Shown piece after piece: positions 7,964-17,088 of a DNA stretch of 64,000 bases. The first letter of the stretch is position 1. Each line of letters starts with the position of its first letter. The DNA comes from Sporisorium sorghi (lineage: Eukaryota > Basidiomycota > Ustilaginomycetes > Ustilaginales > Ustilaginaceae). The notes under the pieces are model-generated. The model searched no databases and had not been told where the DNA came from. It was given only the letters and a program-made list of their open reading frames with translations. Location of the stretch: assembly GCA_023212695.1 (NCBI GenBank), contig JALCCG010000039.1, positions 47,777 to 111,776 of the forward strand, written 5' to 3'. The translations under genes and the position numbers were made by a program.

Positions 7964-9238
7964 TCAAGCCAGGGCGCCGCTTTGCAAAAATTCCTCCAGC
8001 CTCACCATGCGCTTCTCTAAGCGGGAACGCTCAGCGGCAAACGCCATCAGGTGGCTCTGTATCGACGCCTTGGCAGAAGTGGAGCTGTCATGCTGGCCCT
8101 GGGACCCCACCGACTTCACAAAATCCTGGATCAAACGCATATCCCCGCCGCCATGGCCTACATGGCCTTCCGGATCGACGAGTTGAATCACTTCCGACTT
8201 GCCGCTGCCAAAGCGGCGGATCTCGATTTCATTGGTCTCCATCGTGGCCCGAATCTCGCCCTCGGTACCCATAAGCTTGATCGTGCGGTTGCATTTTTCC
8301 GTGAACGCACTCATCGTGAACACCGCCGTAATGTCATGCTCGAACTCCATGCTCACCACCTGATGGTCCACGACATCGTTATCGCAATGATAGACGCACC
8401 GGCCAAAAGGCCCCTCCAGCATCGCTTGGTAACGCGCCTCATAACTCGGATCGTTGCTTGCCGCCTCGCCCTTCCAGCCTGCGTTCTCGATCAGATAGGT
8501 GTTCGGCGCATAATACTGGCATTCATGGGATACCGGACATCCGTCCAGGCAGCGCTTCGGCGCGCCGGGCGGAGCCGATTCCGGACGAAAATGCGACAGA
8601 TGGCCATAGGACGCCACACTCAGGCATTGGCCTCCGGCCAGCCATTGCATGATGTCGAGATCATGACAGGATTTGGCCAGAATCATCGGGCTGGAGGACT
8701 CGGTGTTATTGAAATATCCACGCACATACGAGTGCGCCTGATGCCAGTAGCCCACGTTCTCATTATGCTGGATCGACATCAGACGGCCAATCCGTCCTTC
8801 ATCGAGCAGCCGCTTAAGCTCCTGGAAAAAGGGAGCGTACCGAAGAACATGGCAGATCGTTAGCGTGCGGTCGTAGGCTTCCGCCTGCCGGCCCATATCG
8901 ATGCATTCCTGCCATTCCGGCGACATCGGCTTCTCCAGCAGCACATGGTACCCCGCCGCCAACGCCTTCATGGTCGGTACATAATGATCCCGATCCCTTG
9001 TGCAGATGAAGACGGCATCGGATTGCCGCGGCCCGGCAAACAGCTCATCCCAGCTCGTAAAACACCGCTCATCGGCCAGCCCGAACTTGGACTGGCAGCG
9101 GCTTCGCCGCACCTCATCCGGATCGGCAACGGCCACAATCCGCATCTCATCCGGCCGCTGGAGTGCATAGCTGCTATAGATCATGCCCCGGAGTCCGGCT
9201 CCGATCAGTGTGACAGTCAGCGGTTTTGGTTCACTCAT
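7964..9238 (-). CDS. Gfo/Idh/MocA family oxidoreductase (second of the locus)
   Basis: A 424-residue NAD(P)-dependent sugar oxidoreductase. It has an N-terminal Rossmann fold (VTLIGAGLRG), the LLEKPMSP motif with catalytic Lys103, and SCHDLDIMQW with His192 and Asp195. A cysteine cluster (Cys230, Cys234, Cys240 in RCLDGCPVSHEC) lies in the C-terminal domain. The ATG at 9238 is chosen over 9277 because GGAAGTGGAAGG precedes it and it overlaps the end of the hydrolase gene by 8 bases. Oxidation or epimerisation of a sugar is expected from the family; the substrate is unknown. The close coupling suggests it works with the hydrolase and the first oxidoreductase. Confidence 0.88.
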   Translation of the reverse strand: MSEPKPLTVTLIGAGLRGMIYSSYALQRPDEMRIVAVADPDEVRRSRCQSKFGLADERCFTSWDELFAGPRQSDAVFICTRDRDHYVPTMKALAAGYHVLLEKPMSPEWQECIDMGRQAEAYDRTLTICHVLRYAPFFQELKRLLDEGRIGRLMSIQHNENVGYWHQAHSYVRGYFNNTESSSPMILAKSCHDLDIMQWLAGGQCLSVASYGHLSHFRPESAPPGAPKRCLDGCPVSHECQYYAPNTYLIENAGWKGEAASNDPSYEARYQAMLEGPFGRCVYHCDNDVVDHQVVSMEFEHDITAVFTMSAFTEKCNRTIKLMGTEGEIRATMETNEIEIRRFGSGKSEVIQLVDPEGHVGHGGGDMRLIQDFVKSVGSQGQHDSSTSAKASIQSHLMAFAAERSRLEKRMVRLEEFLQSGALA

Positions 9239-11351
9239 GTCCTTCCACTTCCTTTCCCTCTCGTTGCCCGCGATCATCGCTCCGCGGTTCGTTTAGCTCG
9301 GGAAGATCAAGCACCTTCAACATGCCGGGAAATACAACGCTCATCGCTCCCTCTTCCTCAAGCTGCCGTGCTTGGGCCAATTCGGAGATGCTGCTCAAAG
9401 AGTCAACGGCCTTAACCTGTCCAATCCCCTGATCGATCACAGCCGCAAGCTGCACGTAAAGCCCTTCCCGTCCCACGGCATAGAACGGGATGACTCCTCC
9501 CTCCCATTCATCAAAATGCGAGACGGCTTCCACGCATCGAAGTACATCGTACGTGCGCAGCGCGGCCAGGCTGTCCCCGAGCCAGATCAGATCATCGGCC
9601 AGCTTATGCAGCACCCCGAAATAGGAATGTGCAGGCTTTCCGTAGATCGGATAAGGCTCATGGGGACCGACCCCGGACGTATTCAGCACCAGTACGGCGC
9701 AGCCGGATCGACAGGTCCCCTGAATCCACTCCCAGTGCTCCTGCAATCGGTGGGTCCCTCCCCGCCAAACAGCAACGGTCAAAGGTTGCTTACGTTCAGC
9801 TGCACCCCTGGCAAGTCGGAATACATAACCACTGTTCATGATGCCTTCCTGCGACCACCATAGTCGGTAATCGGCCTCAAGGCCCTCCACCACGCCCACC
9901 CGGAGCACGCGTGGATTCAATTCGCAAGGCTTGCGGAAAGCGTGGATCCTCTCCTGCAGCCACTTCCTTGCTTGATCCTGTCTTTGCTGCGTGGGCAGCA
10001 AGGACCGTGCCTGGGCCAGTCGGTCGCAGCGATCCTCATTGAAATCCCTGATCGATCTTGCATCCGCATAATCCCGGTACACCTGACCACTGGAGCAGCA
10101 CCACAGATTTTCCGGCGGCAATGCCTCTATCTTCATTTCATAAGCTGTTGTCACCTTCACCTGGAGATGCCGGACAAAAAATGCCGCCGCGGCCTCTGCC
10201 AACCGGTCCGTATAGCGATGCGTGGAGGCATCGGTCACAAGCTGCACATGGTCTGGGTGACCCAGCAGCTCCCAGAAACGCCGGCTGCGATCAACGGTAC
10301 GCCGCGTACCTTCAATCGGGAAGAAATCATATTCCACCGCCAGCACAAGCAGCGGCTTCGGTGCAAAGGCGATGAGCAGATCCTCATGGTCATAACCAAG
10401 TCCGGATAATCCCGGCCATACCTGCTCGGCATCCTGTACACCTCCGGCATGCATGTACAGCTGCCGGTTCATGATGAAGGTGGCGGGAGCTGCCGCCGCA
10501 ATGCGTTCATCGCAGACCATCATCATGGCCGTCTGGGTTCCGCCGCCGGAGTTTCCCGTTATGCCAATCCTTGCCTCATCCACCTCAGGCCGCTCGCACA
10601 AATAATCCACGGCCCGCATGGCATCATGAACGAAATAGCGCGCAACGCTGTCACCGAGCCAGTGACACTGAAACCCGTATTGCTGATGCTCTTGCGTGCC
10701 CCAAATGCGGCTCCCTTCCTTCTCCTCCGAGTTACAGAAGCTAAGGCGCTCTCCCTGTCCTATCGGATCGATAGCCATCACAATCAGGCCTGCCTGGACA
10801 AATTGCTGGATGACACGCTGATAATAAGCGTTGTGCTTGCCTTCGAACTCGTGACCGCTCAGGAAGAGGACGGCCGCGGACCGCTCCTCCCGATGATCGG
10901 GCAGGTACAGATTCGAGGTGACATAATATCCCGGGCTGGACTCAAACACGACTTTCTCTACCTGAAAGCCACCCCCACGAGTCACACCCGTCGTGCGCCC
11001 CTTAAGGAGGGGATCCGATCTGACACCTGACGCTTCACCAAAGCCCCTCGCCGTCCGGATCGAAAGTTCCTTAAGCGGAGCGCTGTCTAGCGATTTATCC
11101 TCCCCGGTTATCGGCCCTTCCTCCCTTTCCGGATTCGCAGAGACATTGGGGAGCCCGCCGATGGACCTCAGGAAAGCCTCCCTGATCTCCACCTGTCGCA
11201 CTCTTGCCGCCTCGGGCGTGACGATGGCATCCCGTATGGCGTCCCCGGCGGCAAATGCAGCATCGGAGCGGTCAAATACATGCGTCTTCAACTGATCCCG
11301 CGTGTCATATAAAGTACAGATATACTGCTCCAGTTCCTGCACGCTGTTCAT
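9231..11351 (-). CDS. Tandem alpha/beta hydrolase (acetyl-xylan-esterase/dienelactone-hydrolase-like)
   Basis: A 706-residue cytoplasmic protein without a signal peptide. Residues about 125-400 form an alpha/beta hydrolase: GHEFEGK, DPIGQGER, nucleophile Ser268 in GNSGGGT, Asp342 in AVEYDFFP and His378 in DASTHRYTD. Residues about 480-680 look like a second copy of the fold: WLGDSVARYFVHDAMRAVDYL (231-251) is echoed by WLGDSLAALRTYDVLRCVEAV (590-610), but the nucleophile elbow is replaced by VGREGL. An esterase acting on an acylated sugar is the best guess. The first ATG overlaps the stop of the upstream oxidoreductase as ATGA. Confidence 0.8.
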   Translation of the reverse strand: MNSVQELEQYICTLYDTRDQLKTHVFDRSDAAFAAGDAIRDAIVTPEAARVRQVEIREAFLRSIGGLPNVSANPEREEGPITGEDKSLDSAPLKELSIRTARGFGEASGVRSDPLLKGRTTGVTRGGGFQVEKVVFESSPGYYVTSNLYLPDHREERSAAVLFLSGHEFEGKHNAYYQRVIQQFVQAGLIVMAIDPIGQGERLSFCNSEEKEGSRIWGTQEHQQYGFQCHWLGDSVARYFVHDAMRAVDYLCERPEVDEARIGITGNSGGGTQTAMMMVCDERIAAAAPATFIMNRQLYMHAGGVQDAEQVWPGLSGLGYDHEDLLIAFAPKPLLVLAVEYDFFPIEGTRRTVDRSRRFWELLGHPDHVQLVTDASTHRYTDRLAEAAAAFFVRHLQVKVTTAYEMKIEALPPENLWCCSSGQVYRDYADARSIRDFNEDRCDRLAQARSLLPTQQRQDQARKWLQERIHAFRKPCELNPRVLRVGVVEGLEADYRLWWSQEGIMNSGYVFRLARGAAERKQPLTVAVWRGGTHRLQEHWEWIQGTCRSGCAVLVLNTSGVGPHEPYPIYGKPAHSYFGVLHKLADDLIWLGDSLAALRTYDVLRCVEAVSHFDEWEGGVIPFYAVGREGLYVQLAAVIDQGIGQVKAVDSLSSISELAQARQLEEEGAMSVVFPGMLKVLDLPELNEPRSDDRGQREGKEVEGHE

Positions 11352-12589
11352 CTTAACGAGCTCCCATTAACGAAATTCGGCGATATATCCGGGAGCGTAA
11401 GGGCCCTGCCTTCGGCAATGGAGCGGTTGGCCGTGGCACCGATCAGAAGGGATTCCGCGCCTACCGAGCTGTCCGCTTGCTGCCCCAGCGGGTCGTCAAT
11501 TCCCCCTTCAAACAGAGCCTTGCGCAGCTTCGCATCACCGCCTCCATGACCGGCGGCCGAGGTATTAACCTCAACAATCTCCTCGGAGCCATCGGTTCGG
11601 TAAATATGAATCCTGCTTGCTTCCCCTTGCTTCATATCTGCATTACTGTATATATTTGAGACTTCAATTCGCCCTTTACTGCCGTTGATTGCGGCGCGCC
11701 ATCCCTCATACGGGCTGTATGCGACCAGGGAATAGGTAAGCATCGCATCATTGTCATACCGGACGTTGACCGACATCGTATCGTAAATATCGATCCGGCT
11801 GTCAAACAGGCAGCGGTCCCGAATATATCCGTCCTCTTCTTCAGCCTGATGATAGTATTGATCAATGAACGGGTCCTTCTCGATATCCATATAGAACTCG
11901 CAATCGGCTTTCCGGTGACAGGTCAGACACCTTGCCCCATGCTCCTGCCGATCGTCACCATACACCCGTCTCGTTCCGAAGGCATGCACTTCAGCGGGAC
12001 GGCTGTCCATCCACCAGTTCATGATGTCAAAGTGATGCGTGGACTTGTGCACCAGCAGTCCGCCGCTGTTCTTCATCTCGGCATGCCATCTGCGGAAGTA
12101 ATCCGCTCCATGTCTTCGGTCCAGAAACCACTCCAGATCCATGTGGTAGATCTCGCCGATCGCCCCTTGAAGCAGCAGTTCCTTCACGGCTGCAAAATAT
12201 GGCGCAAACCGCAGGTTGAAGGTGACCGTCACCTTCTTGCCGCTCGCCTGCTCCGCTTGCAGAATTTCACGGCATTTGTCTTCATCAATCGTCATCGGCT
12301 TCTCGCTGATGACATCACACCCGGCGCTCAAAGCTTGCACGATATAAGTGTGGTGCGTATAATCCGTACTCGCCACGATGACCACATCCGGCTTCGCAGC
12401 CGCGATCATCTCGTGGAAATCGTCATATACGGGAATTCCTCCGCACTCCTCGCTAAGAAAGCGCGCCCGCAGCGGATTGGCATCATATACGCCTTCAAAG
12501 GCCGCGATGTGACTCCAGTCCGTTACCATCGGCTTAGCAAACATATACAGCGCTCTGGATCCAGCGCCGACCAGCACGTACTTCTTCAT
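11348..12589 (-). CDS. Gfo/Idh/MocA family oxidoreductase (first of the locus)
   Basis: A 413-residue NAD(P)-dependent oxidoreductase. The Rossmann start is YVLVGAGSRALYMF, the EKP motif is at 96-98 (SEKPMTID), and the active-site helix is HKSTHHFDIMNWW with His185 and Asp188. It also carries a cysteine cluster, Cys221, Cys224 and Cys230 in RCLTCHRKADC, and a further Cys in IRDRCLF. It lies 16 bases after the transporter permease and overlaps the next gene by ATGA, so it sits in the middle of the operon. It shares the Cys motif with the other oxidoreductase of the locus but little else by eye, so the two may act in sequence on one substrate. Confidence 0.88.
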   Translation of the reverse strand: MKKYVLVGAGSRALYMFAKPMVTDWSHIAAFEGVYDANPLRARFLSEECGGIPVYDDFHEMIAAAKPDVVIVASTDYTHHTYIVQALSAGCDVISEKPMTIDEDKCREILQAEQASGKKVTVTFNLRFAPYFAAVKELLLQGAIGEIYHMDLEWFLDRRHGADYFRRWHAEMKNSGGLLVHKSTHHFDIMNWWMDSRPAEVHAFGTRRVYGDDRQEHGARCLTCHRKADCEFYMDIEKDPFIDQYYHQAEEEDGYIRDRCLFDSRIDIYDTMSVNVRYDNDAMLTYSLVAYSPYEGWRAAINGSKGRIEVSNIYSNADMKQGEASRIHIYRTDGSEEIVEVNTSAAGHGGGDAKLRKALFEGGIDDPLGQQADSSVGAESLLIGATANRSIAEGRALTLPDISPNFVNGSSLR

Positions 12590-12605
12590 GTCGTAAGTTC
12601 CTCCT

Positions 12606-13436
12606 TCAGCCCTTCATCCCTGTCGAAGCGATACCCTGAACAAATTGCTTCTGCGCGAACAGATAAACCAAGACAACAGGCAGTGTCGTAATGACGGCCC
12701 CTGCCATCAGCAGCGCTTGGTTGACATTCTCCGATTTCAGGTAGAGCAAGCCGAGCGGCAGTGTATATAATTCCTTGTCTTGCAAGTAAATCAAGGGTCC
12801 CAGCGTGTTGTTCCACGCGCCCATGAAGGTGAATACCCCCAGCGCAGCCAGTGCCGGCTTGCACAGCGGCAGATAGATTTTGAAGAATATGCCCGGAGGG
12901 CTGCAGCCATCAATCGTAGCCGATTCATACAGCTCTTTAGGCAAGGACTTGATGAACTGATGCATCAGGAAAATACCGAACGCCCCGCCCAGAAAGCTGG
13001 GCACAATCAAAGGGTAATACGAGTTCAATGCGCCAAATTCTTTCCAGATGAAATAGGTTGGAATCATCGTCACTTGAGACGGTATCATCAAGGTTGCCAG
13101 CATGATCATATAGATGAGACCCCGCAGACGGAAGGTGAACATCGCAAGCCCAAAGGCCACAAATGCGCTGGAGACCAAGGAACCCACCATCTCGATCGAA
13201 ACGATGAAAAAACTGTTCATGGTGTAACGACCGAAATCGATTTTGTTCCATATCGTCACATAGTTATCCCAATTCATCGGATTCGGGATTAACTGCGGCG
13301 GCATCTGCGAAATGGCGCCTACCGTTTTCAGCGACGTAGACAACATCCATATGAACGGGAACACCATAAACACCGCACCAACGATCAGCAGCAGGTACAT
13401 AAGCACCTTAAGTAAGGGGTGAGTGGTCTTAGTCAT
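12606..13436 (-). CDS. Carbohydrate ABC transporter permease, MalG/AraQ type
   Basis: A 276-residue inner-membrane permease with six predicted helices. The EAA loop that docks the ATPase reads ELYESATIDGCSPPGIFFKIYLPLCKPA. The end (FVQGIASTGMKG) is the usual end of MalG-like subunits. It overlaps the partner permease gene by 8 bases. No ATPase gene is present in the locus; in Paenibacillus such importers commonly share an MsmK/MsmX-type ATPase encoded elsewhere, which is inferred here. Confidence 0.92.
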   Translation of the reverse strand: MTKTTHPLLKVLMYLLLIVGAVFMVFPFIWMLSTSLKTVGAISQMPPQLIPNPMNWDNYVTIWNKIDFGRYTMNSFFIVSIEMVGSLVSSAFVAFGLAMFTFRLRGLIYMIMLATLMIPSQVTMIPTYFIWKEFGALNSYYPLIVPSFLGGAFGIFLMHQFIKSLPKELYESATIDGCSPPGIFFKIYLPLCKPALAALGVFTFMGAWNNTLGPLIYLQDKELYTLPLGLLYLKSENVNQALLMAGAVITTLPVVLVYLFAQKQFVQGIASTGMKG

Positions 13437-14310
13437 AGTGCACCCACTTCTTCTCGAAATACTTCTGGAACAGGGTGAAGCCTAGAATGATGACAAACAG
13501 CAGCCACGCCGTGGCCGATGCAGGGCCCATTTTGAAGAGCAGGAACGCATCCCGGTACACCAGCAGATTCGGAACCATATTCCGTTCCGGGATCCCCGTG
13601 GTGATGGAACCGAACAAACCGAGGAACACATCAAATGCCTGAAACGCCGATATGGTGGACAAAATCATCACGAGATACACCATCGGCGTTACCATCGGGA
13701 ACACAACCTTTGTCAGCTGCTTCCAACCATTAGCGCCGTCGATTTGCGAGGCTTCCAGCACCTCTTTCGGAACATTTTGCATGCCTGCCAGAATCATGAT
13801 CATGGATTGTCCTACGCCCTTCCAGACCTGAACGATTGCGATGCTGGAGATCACCATCAGCCAATTACTGCTATCAATCCATTTCACAGGGTCGAGCCCC
13901 ATGGATTCCAGTGCCCAGTTGATGACACCGTATTGGTAGTTGAACATCCATACCCATACCACGCCGCCGGCGATCCACGGGGTTACGACGGGCAGGAAGT
14001 AGAACAGGCGGAACAATCCCTTGGCCCGAATGGCCTGATTCAGCATAAAGGCGATCACAAACGCCATAATTGTCTGAATCGGTACGAAAATGAGCGCAAA
14101 CACAAATACATTTCGGATGGACACCCAGAACTCATGTTTGTTCAAGACGCGAACCCAGTTGTCCAGCCCGATCCATCTCGGCGCGTTAAACAAATCCCAC
14201 TCCGTGAAGGAAATATACGTGGAGAACACAATCGGAAATAAGAGGAATACCACGACGTTAACGACAAATGGCAATGTGAATATATAGCCCCAGTATCCTT
14301 GTTTCTGCAT
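13429..14310 (-). CDS. Carbohydrate ABC transporter permease, MalF/UgpA type
   Basis: A 293-residue permease with a short N-terminus and six membrane helices. The EAA loop reads EVLEASQIDGANGWKQLTKVVFPMVTPM. It lies between the binding protein gene (80 bases upstream) and its partner permease (8-base overlap). With the binding protein at 14391-15704 it makes the import part of the locus. The sugar is unknown, but linkage to nagA and a nagB-like gene suggests an amino sugar or a glycoside of one. Confidence 0.92.
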   Translation of the reverse strand: MQKQGYWGYIFTLPFVVNVVVFLLFPIVFSTYISFTEWDLFNAPRWIGLDNWVRVLNKHEFWVSIRNVFVFALIFVPIQTIMAFVIAFMLNQAIRAKGLFRLFYFLPVVTPWIAGGVVWVWMFNYQYGVINWALESMGLDPVKWIDSSNWLMVISSIAIVQVWKGVGQSMIMILAGMQNVPKEVLEASQIDGANGWKQLTKVVFPMVTPMVYLVMILSTISAFQAFDVFLGLFGSITTGIPERNMVPNLLVYRDAFLLFKMGPASATAWLLFVIILGFTLFQKYFEKKWVHYD

Positions 14311-14390
14311 GACACACCTACCTTTCGATAGCGGGAAAGAGGTGCAATCCGCTACATCGTCAAGACTGCACCCGCTCTGATCCCATGAAG

Positions 14391-15704
14391 CTATTTACTG
14401 GAGTCCAGCACTTCCTGAACCTTGGTATGAATATCTTTCGCGCCGTCCTCAACTGAAACATTGCCTACCATGATTTCATTGACCACCTGCTGCACCAGAA
14501 TGCGCCATTCGCTCCAGGTAGCATTCTCATCCAAGGTAACGCCGCCTTCATCAATGCCGTCCGTGAAAGCTGCCTTGTTCAGCGGTTTCGTTGTACTGTC
14601 CTTCAATTGATCCAACGCCGACTTCTTCACAGGCAATGTGGAACCCGTCTTGACGATCATGTCCTGTACTTCGTCGCTGAGGTAATATTTCAGGAACTCC
14701 CAGGCAGCATCCTTGGATTCCTGCTTCGCTCTGGAGGAGACAAGCCAGGTGTTGGCTACCATCGGAACATAACGCTTGCCGTCAACGCCTTTGGGAATTT
14801 TGACAACATCCCAGTTCGTATCCGCAAAGCTCTCGTTCATATTCACCTGCAGGCTGTATTGGAGGAAATACATCGCCGCCTTGCCGCTTGCAAATACTTC
14901 GAGCTCGCCGCCGTTCGCTTTCAGAAAGTCGATGTCCGCAAAATATCCCTGGTCCAGCCCATCGTACAGCTGCTGCAACCCGGTTGCAGTCTTGGGGTCG
15001 TCAAACCGCGATTTCGTCAAGGTATCATCCAGTGCGGATCCGCCTGCCTGCTTGATCCAAGGGAACCATCCGTTGGTTATGGAGAACGATCCGATAAATC
15101 CGAATTGACTCGTTCTGTCTCCTTCCTTGACCGTCAGTGCCTTGGAGGCTTCGATCAGATCGTTATAGGTCCAGTCATCCGTCGGCACCGCGACGCCAGC
15201 TTTCTCGAAAACATCCTGGTTATACGCGAGTGCAATCGGATTAATGCCATGAGGCACACCCCAGACCTTGCCGTCGGGTGCCTTGGCCGAGAACAAACCG
15301 TCGATATATTCGTCTGCCTTCAGATCTGCTTCAATGTAGGAGGATAGATCCTCTGCTACACCGCGCTGTCCGTAGCTAAGTATGGTAGCGTTCTCTTGGA
15401 ACCAGACATCCGGCATCGTGTTGCCTGCGATTTGTGTGGCGATCTTGGATGTGAAGTCCCCCCACGGCGCTTCTTGAATTTCAACCTTAATGTGCGGATG
15501 GGAGGTTATAAATCCATCGATAATTTCCTTGCTCGTCACCTCGTAGCTTCCAGGCAGCCCAATCTTCAGGGTCACTTTCTCTTTATTGTCCGTTGATTGA
15601 TCAGGTGATGCCTCCCCATCGGTTGACCCGCCGGATGAGGAGCATGCGCTGAAAATCATCATAAACGCCAGCATCAGGGAGATTGCACTAAACTTCTTCG
15701 ACAT
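14391..15704 (-). CDS. Sugar-binding lipoprotein of the ABC importer
   Basis: A 437-residue extracellular solute-binding protein of family 1. The signal peptide ends in a lipobox with Cys21 (MIFSACSSSGG), followed by a Ser/Gly/Asp-rich linker. The mature part has the family signs IKVEIQEAPWGDFTSKIATQ and MPDVWFQENATI, and the later GKAAMYFLQYSL. It should be anchored on the outer face of the membrane and hand sugar to the two permeases. It is the first gene of the operon and is preceded by a strong AGGAGG. Its promoter carries a LacI-type operator at 15784-15797 and a second one 178 bases upstream. Confidence 0.92.
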   Translation of the reverse strand: MSKKFSAISLMLAFMMIFSACSSSGGSTDGEASPDQSTDNKEKVTLKIGLPGSYEVTSKEIIDGFITSHPHIKVEIQEAPWGDFTSKIATQIAGNTMPDVWFQENATILSYGQRGVAEDLSSYIEADLKADEYIDGLFSAKAPDGKVWGVPHGINPIALAYNQDVFEKAGVAVPTDDWTYNDLIEASKALTVKEGDRTSQFGFIGSFSITNGWFPWIKQAGGSALDDTLTKSRFDDPKTATGLQQLYDGLDQGYFADIDFLKANGGELEVFASGKAAMYFLQYSLQVNMNESFADTNWDVVKIPKGVDGKRYVPMVANTWLVSSRAKQESKDAAWEFLKYYLSDEVQDMIVKTGSTLPVKKSALDQLKDSTTKPLNKAAFTDGIDEGGVTLDENATWSEWRILVQQVVNEIMVGNVSVEDGAKDIHTKVQEVLDSSK

Positions 15705-15783
15705 TGAAAACCCTCCTTTTTTTGTTTAAAAATAGGATTGCGTGTTTTCTGCTCCAGCTCATTCCAAATGTTTTAAAATTTAT

Positions 15784-15830
15784 AGTAATCGATTTCTGTA
15801 CCGAGTATAGCATGGAAGCCCTTTCTTGAA
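15784..15830 (-). promoter_or_regulatory. Importer promoter with LacI-type operator O1
   Basis: On the minus strand a -10-like TATACT lies at 15809-15804 with a weak TTCAAG (15830-15825) 15 bases before it. The operator, on the plus strand AGTAATCGATTTCT at 15784-15797, covers the expected transcription start. It differs from the lacI-gene operator at only 2 of 14 positions. Confidence 0.6.
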
Positions 15831-15961
15831 TAGAGTTTTCTATTATCTAAATAATGATTTTTATTTCACAAGTCCGATTTCAGGCTTTGTATAAGGTATT
15901 ACGAGGTTTATTAGGCATAGTTTTCCACATGTTATTACTGAATGGGATCAAGTCATTATTC

Positions 15962-15975
15962 AGTAATCGATATCT
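15962..15975. promoter_or_regulatory. Auxiliary LacI-type operator O3
   Basis: AGTAATCGATATCT matches O1 at 13 of 14 positions and lies 178 bases from it, close to 17 turns of the helix. This spacing would allow a repressor tetramer or two dimers to loop the DNA. It could also be a chance match, since the core ATCGAT is itself a palindrome. Confidence 0.45.
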
Positions 15976-15984
15976 TTTTAACGC

Positions 15985-16023
15985 AAAAAATAAAGCCCGA
16001 GCAATACCTGCTCAGGCTTTATT
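15985..16023 (-). terminator. Terminator of the lacI-type regulator gene
   Basis: AATAAAGCC, an unpaired C, and GAGCA pair with TGCTC, an unpaired A, and GGCTTTATT around a 5-base loop. A T-run follows on the minus strand. It separates the regulator transcript from the importer promoter. Confidence 0.8.
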
Positions 16024-16031
16024 CCGCTGCA

Positions 16032-17072
16032 TCATTTCCCCTCGCCCCGGATATCCCGGATCGACTTTCTCTCCAGCAGCTTAGGCTGAAGCATCACGTC
16101 AAACATCGGGCTGTCATCGCCCTGCATCATATCCAGCAGCATTTTGCAGGCCATCTTCCCCATCTCATAATCAGGCTGCTTAATCGTCGTGAGGGGCGGA
16201 TGAATCATCTGTCCCACGTCGATGCCGTCAAATCCCATAACCGAAACCTGCTCCGGCACCTGAATATCGCGCTGGGACAGCTCGTTAATCACGCCAAAGG
16301 CCATCATGTCATTGCATGCAAAAATCGCCGTCGGCTGCGGCGAGTGCTCCAGCAATTTCTGCGTCAGCTGCTTGCCGGTATCGAATTCGGTGATGGCATT
16401 GTACACTTCCTCCGTCTGAGACTCGACCACCAGCGGCCTCAAACCCGCGTCCTTCATGGCAGACATGTAACCCTGGTGAATGCTTCGGCGGCTTGGACGA
16501 TCCAGCTTGGAAGTAACATAACCAATGCGTTCATGCCCCTTCTCCTGCAGATGCTTGGTCGCCAGGTAGCCTGCTTTATGGTAGTCGAACTCAATCTGAT
16601 TGATGTTGTCCTCATCGATCTTCTGGTCAATTGCGATGACATTCAAGCCAAGCTTCATCAATTGTGTCAGTTGACTCTTGTCCTTGGAAATCGAGGAGAT
16701 AATCAAGCCCTTGACCTGCTTCTCCATGATCGTCCTTAAATATTCATCCTCCAGGGCCGGATCTTGCAGGGAATTGCACACGATAACGGTAAAGTTATTC
16801 TGCCGGGCTACCTCTTCAATCCCGAAAATGACGGAAGAATAAAACGGATTTACAATAGAAGGAATGATGACTCCGATCGTATTGCTGCTATTCTTCTTCA
16901 GCTGTTTACCCAGCATATTCGGGATATAATTGGATTCCTTCGCGATTTGCTGGATACGCTCCTTAAGCTCCTTGCTGACAGGATAGCTGCTGTTGCTCAA
17001 CACGCGTGAAACCGTCGCCGAAGAAACGTTTGCCATCTTGGCTATATCATGTATCGTGGTCGGCTTCTTCAT
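16032..17072 (-). CDS. LacI family transcriptional regulator
   Basis: A 346-residue LacI/PurR-type regulator. Residues 1-55 are the helix-turn-helix and hinge (TTIHDIAKMANVSSATVSRVLSNS, then KELKERIQQIAKESNYIPNMLGKQL). The rest is a periplasmic-binding-protein-like effector domain (TIGVIIPSIVNPFYSSVIFGIEE, AIFACNDMMAFGVINEL, VMGFDGIDVGQMIHPPLTTI). The ATG at 17072 is chosen over 17183 because it starts the HTH and has GAGGG before it. It should repress the importer operon and itself. The effector is probably the imported sugar or its phosphate. Confidence 0.92.
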   Translation of the reverse strand: MKKPTTIHDIAKMANVSSATVSRVLSNSSYPVSKELKERIQQIAKESNYIPNMLGKQLKKNSSNTIGVIIPSIVNPFYSSVIFGIEEVARQNNFTVIVCNSLQDPALEDEYLRTIMEKQVKGLIISSISKDKSQLTQLMKLGLNVIAIDQKIDEDNINQIEFDYHKAGYLATKHLQEKGHERIGYVTSKLDRPSRRSIHQGYMSAMKDAGLRPLVVESQTEEVYNAITEFDTGKQLTQKLLEHSPQPTAIFACNDMMAFGVINELSQRDIQVPEQVSVMGFDGIDVGQMIHPPLTTIKQPDYEMGKMACKMLLDMMQGDDSPMFDVMLQPKLLERKSIRDIRGEGK

Positions 17073-17088
17073 AGTATCCCTCACTTGT

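Noticed and set aside
14607..15347. A 246-codon plus-strand frame
   Set aside because: It lies wholly inside the binding protein gene on the opposite strand, where codon bias produces long mirror frames.
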